Shown: positions 1 to 12,112, counted from the stretch's first letter. The stretch: DNA of 64,000 bases from Lagopus muta (GCF_023343835.1 NC_064447.1:3224001-3288000); one strand, 5' to 3'. The notes: generated by a model from the letters alone, not told the origin. A program made the numbers and translations.

Positions 1-3000
1 TGACAGCAAGAGCTGTGTCTGGATCTGTTTCTGCTGAGCACTTGCGCTCACTGGCTAAGACAAGTTCTGTACAACACACTGTCTCCCTGTACCACGCACT
101 ACAATGAAAATCCACTCACTGCAAACACAACTTTGCTCTCAAAGATAAACCTTACAGACATTCCTACTTAGAAACAAGGCTGTCAGAATAGCGACAGCAG
201 CCCCAGCATAAGGACTGTGCAAAAGGACAACAGTGAAAAGTGCCGTAGGACTAACTAGAGCCTTCATCCATCCCTCTGCCCAGGTGTGCCTACAGATCGC
301 TCCCAGGCTGCAGATCATTCCACACACAGAACTACACTGCTGTCACTGTCAGCAAGAAATCAACCAGACCACAATCAGGGATAGAGAAGAAACGTAATAT
401 CAGGATTGGGTACAGGGCAAAACCGTACTAGGAATGGAGCCAAGGTCATTTTGTCCGCCAGCAAATGAGGTTCTTCCCAGTCAGCAAGGTGAAGAATTTA
501 CCTTCATATCTCTACCCAGCCCTCCCTGATGCTCCTTTTCTACTCTGGAATTCTGTGAAATGGAGAGAAACTGTGGTAGCTCTCAGACTCAGAAGAACCA
601 TTTGATCAGAAAATAAAGCAGCAAGTGTTGTGTAGCTTGTCTTCAACTCATGCTGCTCAGGGTCATGTGGAAACACGCAGGACACAGCTGAGTTTCAGTG
701 AAGTGCCAGAAAAAGTGGAAAAAAGCACTCCTCAGGCAAGAGCAGAACCTTGGGCTGTACTTCGTGCCAAGAGGAAACTAATCCGAGCAGGAAATACGAT
801 TCATGCCCCAGAGCAGGATGCATGCTGACCTGAACACACGGCACTGCAAAGAGACAGGAATAGTCATAATGGGTTTAATTTCTTGGCAAATTACCAAGCT
901 AAAGCCTCCAGGCACATTGCAATCCCAACTGAGAAAGGAGGAAACAGGAAAGCAAGAAATACCAGCCACACAGCTTTCACTGCTGTCAAAGAATAAGTCA
1001 ACAGGAGGATTTACTCTCTAAGGAAAAGGGTGCTAGCAGAACACCACAGCCACTGGCTGCCCCAGCTGATGTCCTGCATCAGAGCCCACCCAGGGTCACA
1101 CGAGGGTACCTGAGTGAGCTGAACCCCAGCACAGGGCAGCACAAACTCCTCACAGAGCAAAGCACAGCACACGGGCAGTCCTTGCAGGGTTAGGTCACTC
1201 TCTGGGCCAGTAAAGAGCAGATATCACTGAAGGGACCCTTCAAGCAAATGCAGATGTGATGCCAGTGCAGTGTATGGGCTCCTACAGACAAGAGTGGAGG
1301 CAGGAAATCAGCTGTGCTCTCCTACAAACCCTGTCTTATTTCATGCATAGGAACTACAGAAGAGAGAAGCCTTTAATCAGCAGCTTTTTTGCACCCAGTG
1401 GCACTCTGCATACACACAGCATATTCATTTCTGGATGTCCATGGTGACATTTGGGTGCCAGCACAAGCCAAGGGTAGACAAAGAGAGCAGTAAAGCCTGG
1501 ACAGCCGTGGTCCTGCCCAAAGGTCACACTGGACAGCCTGATCGGGGATGAACTGTTCTGCCAGCACCCAACAAAACCTGCTTCAGCTCTCCAGCCACGC
1601 TCTGCATGGCCAACAGCACCCATCAGCAGCTCCTCACCTTCAAAGGGCCACAGAAGCAGAAGAATAACTTATGAGGCTTTTTAGAGAGGAGTAGAGGGCT
1701 GGCAGGCTGCAAAATGAAGAAGTCAAACGTGGGTCATATTAAGGATGGGTCAGTTATACTCACTGAGGTGAGCAGCAGTTACAGCCCAAGGGAATGGCAC
1801 AGACCCAGGCACAGCATGTGACAGCTGACAAGGTGAACACCTGAGCCTGCAGCGTGGACAAAGTTCAAAGGCACAGCTCTGCTTGGAGAGAACCTACCAG
1901 GGCTCCACTCACAGGCTTTGCTATGCTGGGCATCCAGGAAACAAGATGAATTGATTCCCGCTTCACCCTCAGCCTGGGTTGAGAAGGAAATGCTACACGC
2001 AGATAAAACAGATTATTAGTAGAGAAAAGCCAGAAAGACAGGTCATGTGCAAGTGAGGCATGTGCTCCTGCTCCCTGTTTGCATTGAGCGTGCATTCGAA
2101 TATTGCTGTGCTCTGTATGTGCCTGTTTCTGCCCTGTTCTGCACACTCTTCAGAAGCACAGCAACACCTGGGGAGTCAGACCTGACCGTCCAGAAATGCT
2201 CACAGCTCTTTGAACTGAACAAGGCAGTTGTGAAACCCCTGTGGGAAAGGATGGAAACAACATAATCTGACACTGAACAACAGCTTCCTTCTAAAAGTTT
2301 CAAACAGATGATGCAAAAAGCAGAAAAGATTTTAAGAAAACAAACAAAACATGAGGAGAATCACAGATGCACAGAGGAGACACATTCTTTGAATTTCTGA
2401 ATAAAGAACCACCTGCGACAGCTTGGATTTGTTCATCCAAAGATTATCTCACTCTACTTCCAGACATGTCGACTGCTGGTTTCAGAGCTCCCCATGAAAA
2501 GGACAAGGTCCCAGTTTCAGAGCAGATGCAAGCATCTCTGGGGCTTCAGAAGAGCCAGCACTTCACAAGCCAGCAGGCTCAACCCTGTGCAGAGCTTAGG
2601 TCAAGCAGCAGTTCTAAAGGGACATAGAGTGCAAGAAAACCCTCAGTACAGCGACACAAACTGTACTCAGCTACATCAATCTGCCTCAAGACAAGAGATG
2701 GCTGTGGCAGGTTTTTTCATGCTGTTTATAACACAACCCATGTCAAAACCCCATCTTTATCTATCCCAGGACTCCTCTCAGGAGGACCAGATCCTTAACA
2801 GCTCTCAGACCCAATGTGGCATTCCCCTGATCTGGCAGGATGACGAGGAGAAGAACCCAATATCACACCTTGAACACAGGGGAGGTTCCCGAGGGCAGGG
2901 AACCCACCGAGCAGGATGCCAGAGCAGGGCTGGCCTGGGGCAAAGCAACATCTCACCCTGGCGCCAGCAGCTCCCTGAGCAGGCTATTTGAAGCACAGCA

Positions 3001-4300
3001 TGATAACCACTCTCAGCAGCTGATAACCACAGTTACATACACCTACCTCCACATCAGGGTGAAGAGAGCAAACAACCACACTTCTCCAGCACCACAATCA
3101 GCTGCTGGCTCTCCACCGGACAAGGCACAGCCCTTGAGAAGCACAGGTCCCCAGCAGAGCCCTGGCCACGTACAAAGCGGGAGCCCTGGGCTCGCTGCCC
3201 CAAAGAGCAGCCCTTGCACTTCCAAAACCACTGCACTTGCTTCCAGCCCACTCGGAGCCCGCTTCTGCCCATCCACACCAACACATCACCTGTGAAACAG
3301 AATAACCACCACACACAGAGGGGAAAAAAGAGTCACAGGATGGCTTGGGTTGGAGAGGACCTTGAAGGATCATCTAGTTCCAACCCTCGTGCTGTGGGCT
3401 GGCTGCCCCTCACCAGAACAGGCTGTGCAGGGACCAGTGCCTGGTCCTCCGTGCATCCCAGGATGGTGCACCCACAGCTGTCTGGACAGCAGTGCCAGGG
3501 CCTCAGCACCTCTGAGTAAAGAATTTCTTCCTAAAATCTCACCTAAATCTCTGCTCTTTCAGTTTAAAGCCATTCTCCTATCACTATCAAGCCATGTAAA
3601 GTCAGTCCCTCTCTTGCTTACAAGCTCTCCTCAAGCACTGGGAGGCCACACTGAGGTTTCCCTGCAGCCTTCTCACCTCTGGGCAGAACAAACCTAGCTC
3701 TCAGCCTGCCTCCATAGGAGAGATGCTGCAGCCCTTCGATCCACCCAGGCTTGATCCCCAGTGTCTCCAGGAGGAACCAGCCTGGCCCAGAAGGCGCACA
3801 GCACTGCTCTGCTGAGCACAGACGACAGTTCATACAGCATAAAGCTCAGCAGCTCCCAGCAGCTCCCGGCTCCGAGCTCAGGGATCTCAGCAGCCCTCAC
3901 ACTGTACTCCACACAGCTTTCTGCCCACTGTGAAGTAAGGCTCGGCCCTGCCGGACCTTCAGCGTGCCTCCGAGGCCCATCCATCACACACATCCCAGCC
4001 CTGTCCCGCTGCCGTGCACAGCCCGGGCTTCATCCTGCCCCAAGTGCCACACGCTGACCGCGTCCGCACCAGCGGGGCTCCCGGACCTCCTTGCCGCGGT
4101 GCCCCAATTAAACTTCGCCCCCTCCTCTTGCCACGATGCGGCCGCAGAGGGATGCGAGGCTCCATGGCCGGCGGCCTCGGGCTGGAGGCATCGCGGCGGG
4201 GACCCAAACCGACCTTCGTGGCCGCGATCCGGGACAGGCATCGCTGACCCCGCGTCTCCCGGACGGACGGCTCCGGCCGGCCCCCCCAGCCCGCACTTAC
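1..4300 (-). other. Part of the first intron of the TMEM8A-like gene
   Basis: This stretch lies downstream, on the minus strand, of the splice donor that ends the exon at 4301-4394. I looked for the conserved second-exon region of TMEM8A/PGAP6 on the minus strand and found nothing resembling it, so the intron appears to run past the window edge. Apart from a CR1 copy at 3317-3740 and the GC-rich start of the CpG island, I see no gene here. The short open frames have no splice context and no recognisable protein. Confidence 0.55.
3317..3740 (-). repeat. CR1 LINE 3' fragment, minus strand
   Basis: Read on the plus strand, this begins with the reverse complement of a CR1 3' end (cacaggatggcttgggttgg, then the 'aggaccttgaaggatcatc' block). 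It continues through the usual CR1 segments: 'ggctgcccctcaccagaaca', 'aatttcttcctaaaatctc', 'tttaaagccattctcctatc' and 'actgaggtttccctgcagcc'. It is a 5'-truncated, moderately diverged copy with no coding capacity, lying in the presumed TMEM8A intron. Confidence 0.85.
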
Positions 4301-4394
4301 CGGCGCCGGTGCGGTTGCCGCGCCCCGCGGGCAGCGCCAGGAGCTGCAGCAGCGGCAGCAGCAGGCGCAGCGCCGGGCCGGCTCCCCGCGCCAT
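4301..4394 (-). CDS. TMEM8A: First coding exon of a signal-peptide protein, probably TMEM8A/PGAP6 (partial gene)
   Basis: On the minus strand an ATG at 4394 in a good context (G at -3 and +4) opens a frame starting MARGAGPALRLLLPLLQLLA, a typical signal peptide: a short basic start, a long Leu-rich core, then LPAGRG. The exon ends at a consensus donor (G|GTAAGT, last base 4301) and carries an N-glycosylation-like NRT near its end. TMEM8A/PGAP6 is a multi-pass, GPI-anchor-processing phospholipase-like protein whose family begins with a cleaved signal peptide. In chicken, TMEM8A lies next to alpha-A and is read in the globin direction, which fits here. The N-terminus is poorly conserved, so the identity rests on synteny and the signal peptide, not on a domain match. 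The remaining exons are outside the window. Confidence 0.6.
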
Positions 4395-4405
4395 GGCCGC
4401 CCGCG

Positions 4406-4447
4406 CTATCCCGGCATCGCCGCCCGCCGCCCGCCCCACAGCGCCAT
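4406..4447 (-). other. Possible short upstream ORF before the TMEM8A start
   Basis: Two ATGs, at 4447 and 4417, precede the main ATG at 4394 and share a frame different from the main one. The first would encode MALWGGRRAAMPG and stop at 4406, eleven bases before the main ATG. It is relevant only if transcription starts upstream of 4447, which the sequence does not show. If so, it could lower main-ORF translation or require reinitiation. Confidence 0.3.
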
Positions 4448-4448
4448 C

Positions 4449-4494
4449 GCCGCCGCCGCCGCCGCCGCCTCCCGCTTCCGCCGCCGCCGCCCCG
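4449..4494. repeat. CGG/CCG trinucleotide tract
   Basis: A run of about seven CCG triplets, an interruption (tcccgctt), then four more triplets, lying just upstream of the TMEM8A-like start codon. It is within the probable 5' UTR or promoter. Short CGG tracts of this kind are common in CpG-island 5' UTRs and this one is short and interrupted. Confidence 0.75.
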
Positions 4495-4949
4495 CCCCGC
4501 TCCGCCCCCGGGACGGCCGGAGCTCAGCCGGTGCGCGGTGTTTCTCCGGCGGGTGGGAGGTCCGGGCCGTCAGGGAGCGCCGGGATGAATCAGGGAGCGG
4601 CCCTCGTGGTGGGACGGCGCTATGGATGAGCTCTGGGGAGTCCTGGAGCCCTGACTGCGCGCCAGGGCCCGCGGGTAACCCGGGGAACCCACGGACGCAG
4701 AGCTCACGCGGTCCTGGCGCGTCCCCCCGGCACCCTGGCGGCTCCCGAGACCCCAGGAGGGTGACGTGGGACGGGCTCACACCTCGGCATTGCTCCGAGC
4801 CTCTCCCGGAGTCCTCGAATGCTGCCCGCTCCCTGGTGTGGCCGCACGCGGGCCCGATGCTGGCTCACCTCCGGCCGCCCTCCCTGCGCTGCCCTGGGCT
4901 CGCAGCGGCGGCTCGCTGACCCTGCCCTGCTCCTCTGCCCCGGGAACGG

Positions 4950-7900
4950 CAAAGCTGGGCAAACAAAGGGCTCGCAGCTCGCCAACATCTTCGGGTGCTG
5001 GGACGTGGCAAACCGCCCCCCTACCCTGTGACAGGTCTGCCTCTGTACCTCAGAGCCCCTGCAGTGACACCGGGCAGTACACATCACTCACAGTAATTGT
5101 TGCCCCAGCCGCTGTGTGTGCAGGGAATGGGCTGCTGACCTCTTGCCAGTAACCTGTGTGTACCAAGGCTGACAAAATCCCCTTTCCCCACAGGCTCACC
5201 CTGGCTCAATCGCACCTCGGAGCCTGTGTGCTCCTGAGGTCAGCGGCATCTTTTGTAGCCCATCCTGCACAGAGGAATTGTCCTATTGTCACAAGTAGGG
5301 TTGGCCTTCAAAGCAAGGACACGATCTCACTTTTGTTCTGCCTCAAAGAGAACGTCAAGAATTCCCGAGAATGTTTTTTTTGTTTGATGAACCAACAGAA
5401 ATTCTTTATCTTCCTTGTTTACCATTAAAACCCCTGCAAATCTCATGCGTGGGCTGCATCTGCAGTTTGCTAATTGGTGTGGGTAAGAGTCTACTGGGGG
5501 TTTCACTGGAGTTCATGATGATTTTTGCCATGTTTTTCCCAGGCAGATAACCCAGCAGCAGTGATATCTGTGCTGCAAACATCCCTGTCTGAAGGTATGA
5601 TCTGGAAAAATAAGTAATGGTGACCTGTCCAAATTCAGTCCATGGAGCTTTAACAATGCTGACCCATGAATTTTGGTAAATACACTTCTACTATTAAAAA
5701 AAAGACACTCAGCTGTTGAAGGAGGCATAAAATCTTCCTGACTAAGCAGCTGCACATTTTGTTGTAGTGCTTTCCATAAATCCATTGCTGGGCTCCTCCT
5801 GGCCATAAGCAGAGAGCACAGAGCTGGCACAGCCTGCTCCCGTAGCCCTGTTTGTCTGGTTCTGGTACAAACAGTCAAAAAAGCAGAGCTGGGTGGGAAA
5901 CCCTATTCTCCATCCCCCTCCAGCTACAGCCTGGCTGTGTTATGTCTGCCTTGCAGCTCGTTGCCTAAGTGAAATCACAGTGATACAGGATCTAGAAAGG
6001 AAGATTATAATGAAGAGCTGCATCTCAGGCACATGGATCAAAAACCTGAGAGCTGTATGCTTCAACTCAAGATGGAAATATCAGACTTTGTTCCTTCATT
6101 ACAGGGGAGTGGTGAAAGGCTTTCCATTGTAGTGTATGGTTAATGTGATCCAGCAGTGTCTCAGGTCTTTTCTCATTCACCAAATTCATTGCAGGTTTGC
6201 CTTTCTTGTTCTGCCCTGGGAGCCCCACCTGTGGCTGGCCAGGCACTGGTTGGCTCCTAGCATGGCTGTGCAGTTCTGGCCTCTAAATCTATGGACACAG
6301 TGCATGCAGGGAGAGTCCTAAGGTCAACTGAGAGTTTGAGAGCAAGTGAGATGGACATGGGGCGGCTGCAGTATGATGATGGTCTGGGAAGACCGAGGTT
6401 TGTCAGGAGAGGGCACAGAAAGGGCCTACTTTACTCAGTCATAAGGGCAGTGTGGATCTGGTGCTCACTGGATTCTGCAGTACTGGAATTAGAGGCCATC
6501 GATGAGTCCAGTAGATTGGTTTGAAACAGATAAAAGGGACTTCATGTGAGGCAGGGAGGGAGAATGAACTTCTGGAACCTGCTGCCACAGGAGGCTGTAG
6601 AAACAAAGGGGGTCAGCAGGTTTATAAAGGGATGAGCAAATTCATGAACAACAGGTCAACAAACAGATGCTGAAGGCAACGTGCAGGAACTTATTCTCTG
6701 AAATCATTTACTGCTGCTGCAGGTGTTGGAGGAGCACAACCTAAAATGGCGAGGCTTCTGTGCTCTCCCCAGTGCCATCTCCTATTGCTGAGCACAGCAC
6801 TGAGTGAGATGATCCAACCATCAGATCCAGCAGAGCTTATGTTCTCTGTGTCAACATCCCTAAGCACGTTCAGATCATCTCAGGTGGCTGGTGTGTGGTA
6901 GGAAGATAGGCGACTGGCAGAAAGAAGTGTCTGCATTTCCATTCCGTATTGAGAATCGGATCAATCCTTAGTGGACAACGTCCAGCAGGCCTGACACAAA
7001 AGGTTTCTTCATTGAAAAGGGTTACCGGTGGTACAGTCACAGTGGAAACCTGGCTGGATCTGATGACCAAAACACACATGGTCAGCCACACAAAGAAAGT
7101 GGGGAAAAACTGTGAGGGAGCTGTGGTAAACTTCTGCTGTTCGGTTGATGAATGGCTCCATGCAGCAGTGACAGCCTGGAGAAGGAATTTGTGGCCAATG
7201 TCAAACTACTGCAGGTCTGCTCCACCTCCTGTCAGCTGTAAAACGCAAGGCCTGGGTTCTGCCATGGGTATCTCCAGCAGCAAGGGGTTCAGCATGCTTC
7301 ATACCTTCTTGGTCAAAGGGAACTCACGGAATGGGATTTGGACAGGTCAGCTTGGAGGGTGATGAGCAAAAAGTTTTCCTAAGATATTGTTTATGGCATT
7401 AAACTTTTTGTGATGGCAACAAAGCACAGCCAGTGTTTAAGTTCTGATAAGGCTTATTTTTATCATCCCTGTTCTCTCTACAGACTCATGCAGCTGATGC
7501 TTGATGTGGCTGCTCCACTGGGAGCAGTCTCTGCTTTCAGGAAAGGAAGGAGAGAAAATACTTTAAGTCCTCCATCAAAACTGACATTATGGTGAAGGAA
7601 TACTGAGCACACAGGGACATGACAAAAGACCAAGACGAAAAATCACAAGGGTCTTAAAGCCTAAAAAGAAAATATCCCCTGAGGAAGGTGTTGACGCAGC
7701 AGGGACAGGAAAAGAACTCACAGAAGAGAGAAAATAGAGTCAGCCTTCACTAAAATGTCATTTTTGATAAGGGACTTAACACTTAAGGAAGGCAGATAGG
7801 TCCTGAAAAGAGTGGATTAAAGTATAGTGCAATCATTTCAGTGTTTCCAGACTGCCTGAAAAAAATTCCCCTTTACCTCAGCGACTGATTGAAGCCATTT

Positions 7901-8650
7901 CACTCCATCAGAATCTTTGAGAAATGGTGGAGGGTGACGGCGTTGCAGAATAAGACAATAAGGTCTATTCTTATTAGCAGGGTAAAAAGTGGAAACCAGG
8001 GAACTATAAGGCAGTCAACTTCAATTCACAACTAACAGTGGGACATTTAATCGAAGTAAGAGATGAGTAATAAGCGTTGCTACTGCCAAGAATGAATCAT
8101 TTCAGATGAGTCTGTTTTCCTTCTGTGACAGATTCCAGTTCTTGGTTCAACATCATTATTTACTGTTCCTTCATCAATAACTTATGTGTTGTAATAGAGA
8201 ATACACTTATTAAAGTCTCGGATGGGTCTGAGCTGGAAGGGCTGTGACAAACCAAAGCATTGGGTTAAAAATGGTTTGGATGTATCAGAGAGAGCAGTTG
8301 AATATGGAAAGGCTGACATTTAGGAAGGAAAAACTGTCCAAACCTAAGGCAAACAAGCTGCTTAGACAGGATTTTTTCAGCAAAAGACCTATAGGTTGCT
8401 ATTTTTTTTTGCTATTGGCCTACTGAATGCCAATGTCAGATGAAAACATAGAAGAACCTTTCGTAAACATGCGATGTTCTCCCTCATCTCTCTAGCAAGA
8501 AGATCTCTCAACTGGTATATTGCAGTTGGCTTTCAGGAAGAAAATTCTGTGTTTTCCCACTGCTTCTTTGCTAACTGAGGAAGTACATTTTGAATGGGAA
8601 ATTCTTGCTAAACTCCTCTAAGATGCTTGCCTTCTTCCACAAGTACATAT
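4950..8650. other. Intergenic DNA downstream of alpha-A, with decayed LINE-like matter
   Basis: I find no gene here. Around 6540-6640 and 7960-8140 the sequence recalls the 3' part of very old CR1-like LINEs ('ggaacctgctgccacaggag', 'aaatcatttcagatgag' type phrases and a 'tctgttttccttctgtgaca' stretch). The copies are heavily diverged, so their limits and subfamily cannot be set by eye. The rest is ordinary non-repetitive sequence. Confidence 0.4.
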
Positions 8651-8689
8651 CACTGTGTCCCTTTCCAGGAAGCACTCTCTCCATTGCCA

Positions 8690-9272
8690 GCTGTATCCTG
8701 GGCTGCATCAGGGGGGTGGGGGTGGCAGCAGGACGGGGAGGGGACTGTCCCCTTCTCCTCTGCCCTCTGAGCCCCCCCTGCAGTGCTGCATCCTCGGGCC
8801 CAGCACAGGAAGGATATGGAGATGTTGGAGCGTGACCAAAGGAGACCATGAGGATGGGGCTGGAGCACCTCTGCTGTGAAGAAGGGTTGACAGAGCTGAC
8901 TTGTTCACCCTGGAGAAGGGTCCAGCGAGATCTCATTGCTGCCTTCCAGTACATAAAGGGAGCAGATGAACAGAAGAGAGATCGACTTTTTACACAGGTA
9001 GATAGTGATAGGACAAGAGGGAATGGTTTTAAACTAAACGAGGAGAGATTTAGGTGAGATGTGAGGAGGAAATCTTTCACTTAGAGGGCGGTGAGGCTCT
9101 GGCACTGCTGCCCGGAGCTGTGAGTGCCCCATCCCTGGATGTGCCCAAGGCCATGGAGGGTCCCTGGGCAGCCTGAGCTAGTGGGGGCAGCCAGCCCACA
9201 GCAGGGTGGAGCTGGGGGCTCTAAGGTTCCTTCCAACCCAACCATTCTGTGATTCTATGATTCTGTGATTTC
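8690..9272 (+). repeat. CR1 LINE 3' end, plus strand
   Basis: This is a clear CR1 3' portion: 'tgggctggagcacctctgct', 'ttcaccctggagaagggtcc', 'gacaagagggaatggtttta', 'ggagagatttaggtgagatg', and the typical end 'ttccaacccaaccattctgt' followed by a short tandem of gattctatgattctgtgatt. It is the longest and best-preserved CR1 in the window (about 580 bp), 5' truncated and non-coding. The terminal 8-bp-type repeat is the hallmark of CR1 integration. Confidence 0.93.
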
Positions 9273-10410
9273 TGATTGTAGGAAGAGGGTGAGGAGCCTG
9301 TTCCTACACCATGCCCAGACTGCACACCTGCCAGCTGGCAGTGCAGACCCTCCTGCCCCTTGGTCAACATGGGGTTCCGTGCACCCCTCCAAGCCAGCAC
9401 CAGCACCCCAAGGAGCTTGGGACCTGATGGAAGCCTATCCTGGCCAAGGCTGGGGACTCCAATTCAAAGCTGAGCTGTCTGCCTGGCTCTGATAAAGGCA
9501 ACACGGCTTGAGGCCTCCATCTTGTGGCAGCAGGGACAAGTAGCTGGGACAAAACACACAGCTGTTTGCAGCGCAGTGTTTTTTAGCCAGACAGCCAAGA
9601 CTCTGCTCGCTGCCTCCTCCAAAATACTGCCCCTGCTGAGTCCTACCTGAGGTCACAACAAGGTGTGAGAGCAACTGGAGGCAGAGGTCTGGCAGAGGCA
9701 GCAGGGACGACAGCCAAACCTGGCACACATCATCCCCCTGCATTGCTCCTGACACTTTTCTATTAATGCACACACACATGGATATGCTCCATGTGTGCTT
9801 CCCACTGCTTGCTCCAGCTCCAGGCTGGAGAACATGCATTCCTTTACATGCAGCTTTGCCCCACTTGTGCAAGCACTGCCTTTGCCACGCTCCAGACTGC
9901 AAGGATCCCCTGCAGCAGGGTTTGAAGCAGCCAGATCAATGCAGGATTTGGCACTGGCTCTTACCAGTGCTTGACAAACCAGTTCCCAGTGCCATGTATG
10001 CCCTGCCTGCACTGTGCCTCTGCTCCCTGTTCTCCCCGTTCTCCCCAGGAGCAGAGGCTCTCTGCTGTGGAGGGCAATGCCCATAGATGTGTCTGGATGG
10101 TGTGAGGTAGAAGGGAAAATTGGAGCATGGCCTTGTGGAGTTGTGGCACCTGAGGCTGTTGCTTTGTAGGAGGAATCTTTGAGGGCTGGAGGCTCTCTGA
10201 AGTCATCTATGGTCCCTGATTGTCACTGGAGACTGTAGAACTGGGGCAAGTGTCCATCCTTCCATCTAGACCCATTTGTGTGGTACGTGTGACAAGGAAT
10301 GAGGGGACCTGTGGTAACCCCAGTCTGGCTTTCATGCTGTGTTTTGCTGTGCTCGCCACCCTGGGGCTTTCTCAAACCTCCATCTCTGCATTGAGATCCC
10401 TGGCAGGGAC
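9273..10410. other. Intergenic DNA between CR1 copy and alpha-A 3' enhancer region
   Basis: No gene, RNA or strong repeat is visible. Open frames of up to about 155 codons occur on both strands but overlap each other in conflicting frames, have no splice or domain support, and look like chance in moderately GC-rich DNA. Confidence 0.5.
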
Positions 10411-10414
10411 AAGC

Positions 10415-10590
10415 TGCAGTTACTCAGCACCTGGCAGGTTTTACCCCCCCGAGGCTATCTTCTGTCCATGTCCCTCACCACACCCGTGGGCTGGAGGAGA
10501 GCCCGTGCAGCTCTTTATCAGCCACCTGCAGACCCCACTGGCTATGGCCGTCCCCAGCCCTGCTGCTGGCTGTGATAAGAGCCAGGGCCC
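10415..10590. promoter_or_regulatory. Candidate alpha-A 3' erythroid enhancer
   Basis: About 0.7-0.9 kb beyond the alpha-A poly(A) signal lies a compact cluster of erythroid-type sites. TTACTCAGCA at 10420-10429 is one base from the NF-E2 consensus TGACTCAGCA. A CACC-like box sits near 10480-10490 (cacacccgtggg). GATA sites occur in opposite orientations at 10515-10520 (TTATCA) and 10573-10578 (TGATAA). A GATA/NF-E2-type enhancer 3' of alpha-A is established for chicken, and both position and site types match. The call is by motif and position only; I could not align it to the chicken element. Confidence 0.6.
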
Positions 10591-11287
10591 GCACACAGCA
10601 CCCAGCACCGCTTCACCACCTGCCCTGATGAGGCTCACAGCCCAAAGAGCAGGAACTGAGCCCCAGGTACTGTTGGTTCTTGTTGGAGTCTTCCCCAGCC
10701 TGTCTGCCTACTCGGTGTGCCCTGGGACCCCCACAAGTGGCATGTAGCAAGGTGTTAGGAGATGGAAGTCCTATGAGGGCCACAGTCCGTAGGCACGCAC
10801 AGAAAGCTGCCCCAGCGCAGAAGGTCCTCGGCATGTCCTTGCTGTGTCACCACACAGACAGTGACAGATGCAGGGAACTGTTCCCCACCACCTCCTGCAA
10901 GCCCTTGGAGAATGAGATCTGTTTCCCTATGGTTTGGGCTTTGCGGGGTAAGGAGTGCATGGGATCCCAGCATGGGTATGTGGCTCAGCTGGGGAGCTCA
11001 GGATGGGCTGGAGACCTCAAGAATCACTCTCCGTAAAGCTTCCCCATCCACTTGCACCTGTAAGAGCTCTACTCATGCCTACAGACAGCAGAAACACATC
11101 TGTCTTCTGGGCACACCACTCAAACACCACCAAACACCACCACCTGAGCCCATATTCTCTGCACATCCACCTGGCCCGGGGGCTCCCAATTCAGCTGCAT
11201 GGAGTCCCAGAGCAGATCCCTCCCACTCCCTCCCCACAGGCAGCAACGAGAGCAGGACACCAGGGCTGGAGCACAAATGCAACAGAT

Positions 11288-11293
11288 TTTATT
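11288..11293 (-). terminator. alpha-A poly(A) signal AATAAA
   Basis: AATAAA on the minus strand lies about 71 bp past the alpha-A stop codon, at the distance expected for the alpha-globin 3' UTR. Confidence 0.85.
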
Positions 11294-11364
11294 TCATCTC
11301 ATTTGGCTGCTCGCTGTTGGAAGGCTGGCGATGGGTTGGCCCCAGCTCTAGCTGCCACGCTGTC

Positions 11365-12053
11365 TTAACGGTACTTGGCAGTCAGCACGCTGCCCACAGC
11401 GCACAAGAACTTGTCCAGGGAAGCATGGACCTCTGGGGTCAGGGCAGCAGGGTGGTGGATGGCCACCACCACCAGGAAGCATTGTCCCAGGAGCTGCAAG
11501 GCAAAAGGAGAAGGTGAGCGAGAGGGTGAGGCGAAGGGTGACTGCATGGCCCACGGGAGGGCTGGGGTGGGGGCAGGGTGGGTCAGCCCTTCCCAGACAC
11601 TCACTTTGAAGTTGACAGGGTCCACGCGCAGCTTCTGGGCATGGAGGTCGCTGAGCTTGGAGAGGGTGCCTGCGATGTCATCAATATGGTTGGCAGCCTC
11701 GATCAGGGCACCCACTACCTTCTTGCCGTGCCCCTTGATCTGAGCAGAGCCGTGTGACAGATCAAAGTGGGGGAAGTAGGTCTTGGTCGGGGGGTAAGTG
11801 GTGAACATCCTGTGGAGCACAGTGAGTCAGGGCCAGCAGGGCAGAAGGGGAGGGGGACAGGTTAGACAGGGAGGGATAGGACACGGACAAATGAGGACAG
11901 GAAGAGGATCAGCGACAGATGGGAGACAGGCAGCCGGAGGACAGAGAAGTACACCTACCTCTCCAGGGTCTCGGCGCCATACTCATCAGCATGGCTGCCG
12001 ATTTTGGAGAAGATGCCCTTGACGTTGTTCTTGTCAGCAGCGGACAGCACCAT
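11365..12053 (-). CDS. HBAA: Alpha-A globin, adult/definitive major alpha chain
   Basis: A complete three-exon globin gene: exon 1 12053-11959, exon 2 11809-11605, exon 3 11493-11365 (95, 205 and 129 nt), giving 142 codons plus stop TAA. Both introns are GT-AG, of 149 and 111 bp, at the two universal globin positions. The product begins [15 protein letters not shown] and ends VLTAKYR. The distal haem His lies in KGHGKK and the proximal His in SDLHAQKL, both in exon 2. It pairs with beta chains to form haemoglobin A of red cells, carrying O2 in the cytoplasm. It matches my memory of chicken alpha-A except for a few residues ([10 protein letters not shown] in helix B, VVGALIE, HAQKL, AVGSV), which argues for a related galliform rather than chicken. 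The gene appears fully functional, with a TATA box upstream and AATAAA downstream. Confidence 0.97.
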
Positions 12054-12112
12054 GGTTGCACCTCCGCGTTGGCAGCCCCCAGCACGGGTGCTCCTCCAGT
12101 CTGCTGTCAGCC

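Larger units (their letters stand above)
4090..4940. promoter_or_regulatory. CpG island at the TMEM8A-like promoter
   Basis: The sequence is strongly GC-rich with dense CpG, in contrast to the flanks. It covers the first coding exon at 4301-4394 and the expected upstream promoter. I see no clear TATA box, which fits a broadly expressed CpG-island promoter. The start site cannot be set from sequence alone. Confidence 0.75.

Noticed and set aside
1-4300. Search for further TMEM8A exons on the minus strand
   Set aside because: No conserved TMEM8A-like peptide with flanking splice sites was found. I treat the stretch as intron.
3964-4629. 221-codon open frame, plus strand, rich in Pro/Ala/Arg
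   Set aside because: It crosses the CpG island antisense to the TMEM8A-like exon. Long frames are expected in such GC-rich DNA, and the composition is that of a CCG tract.
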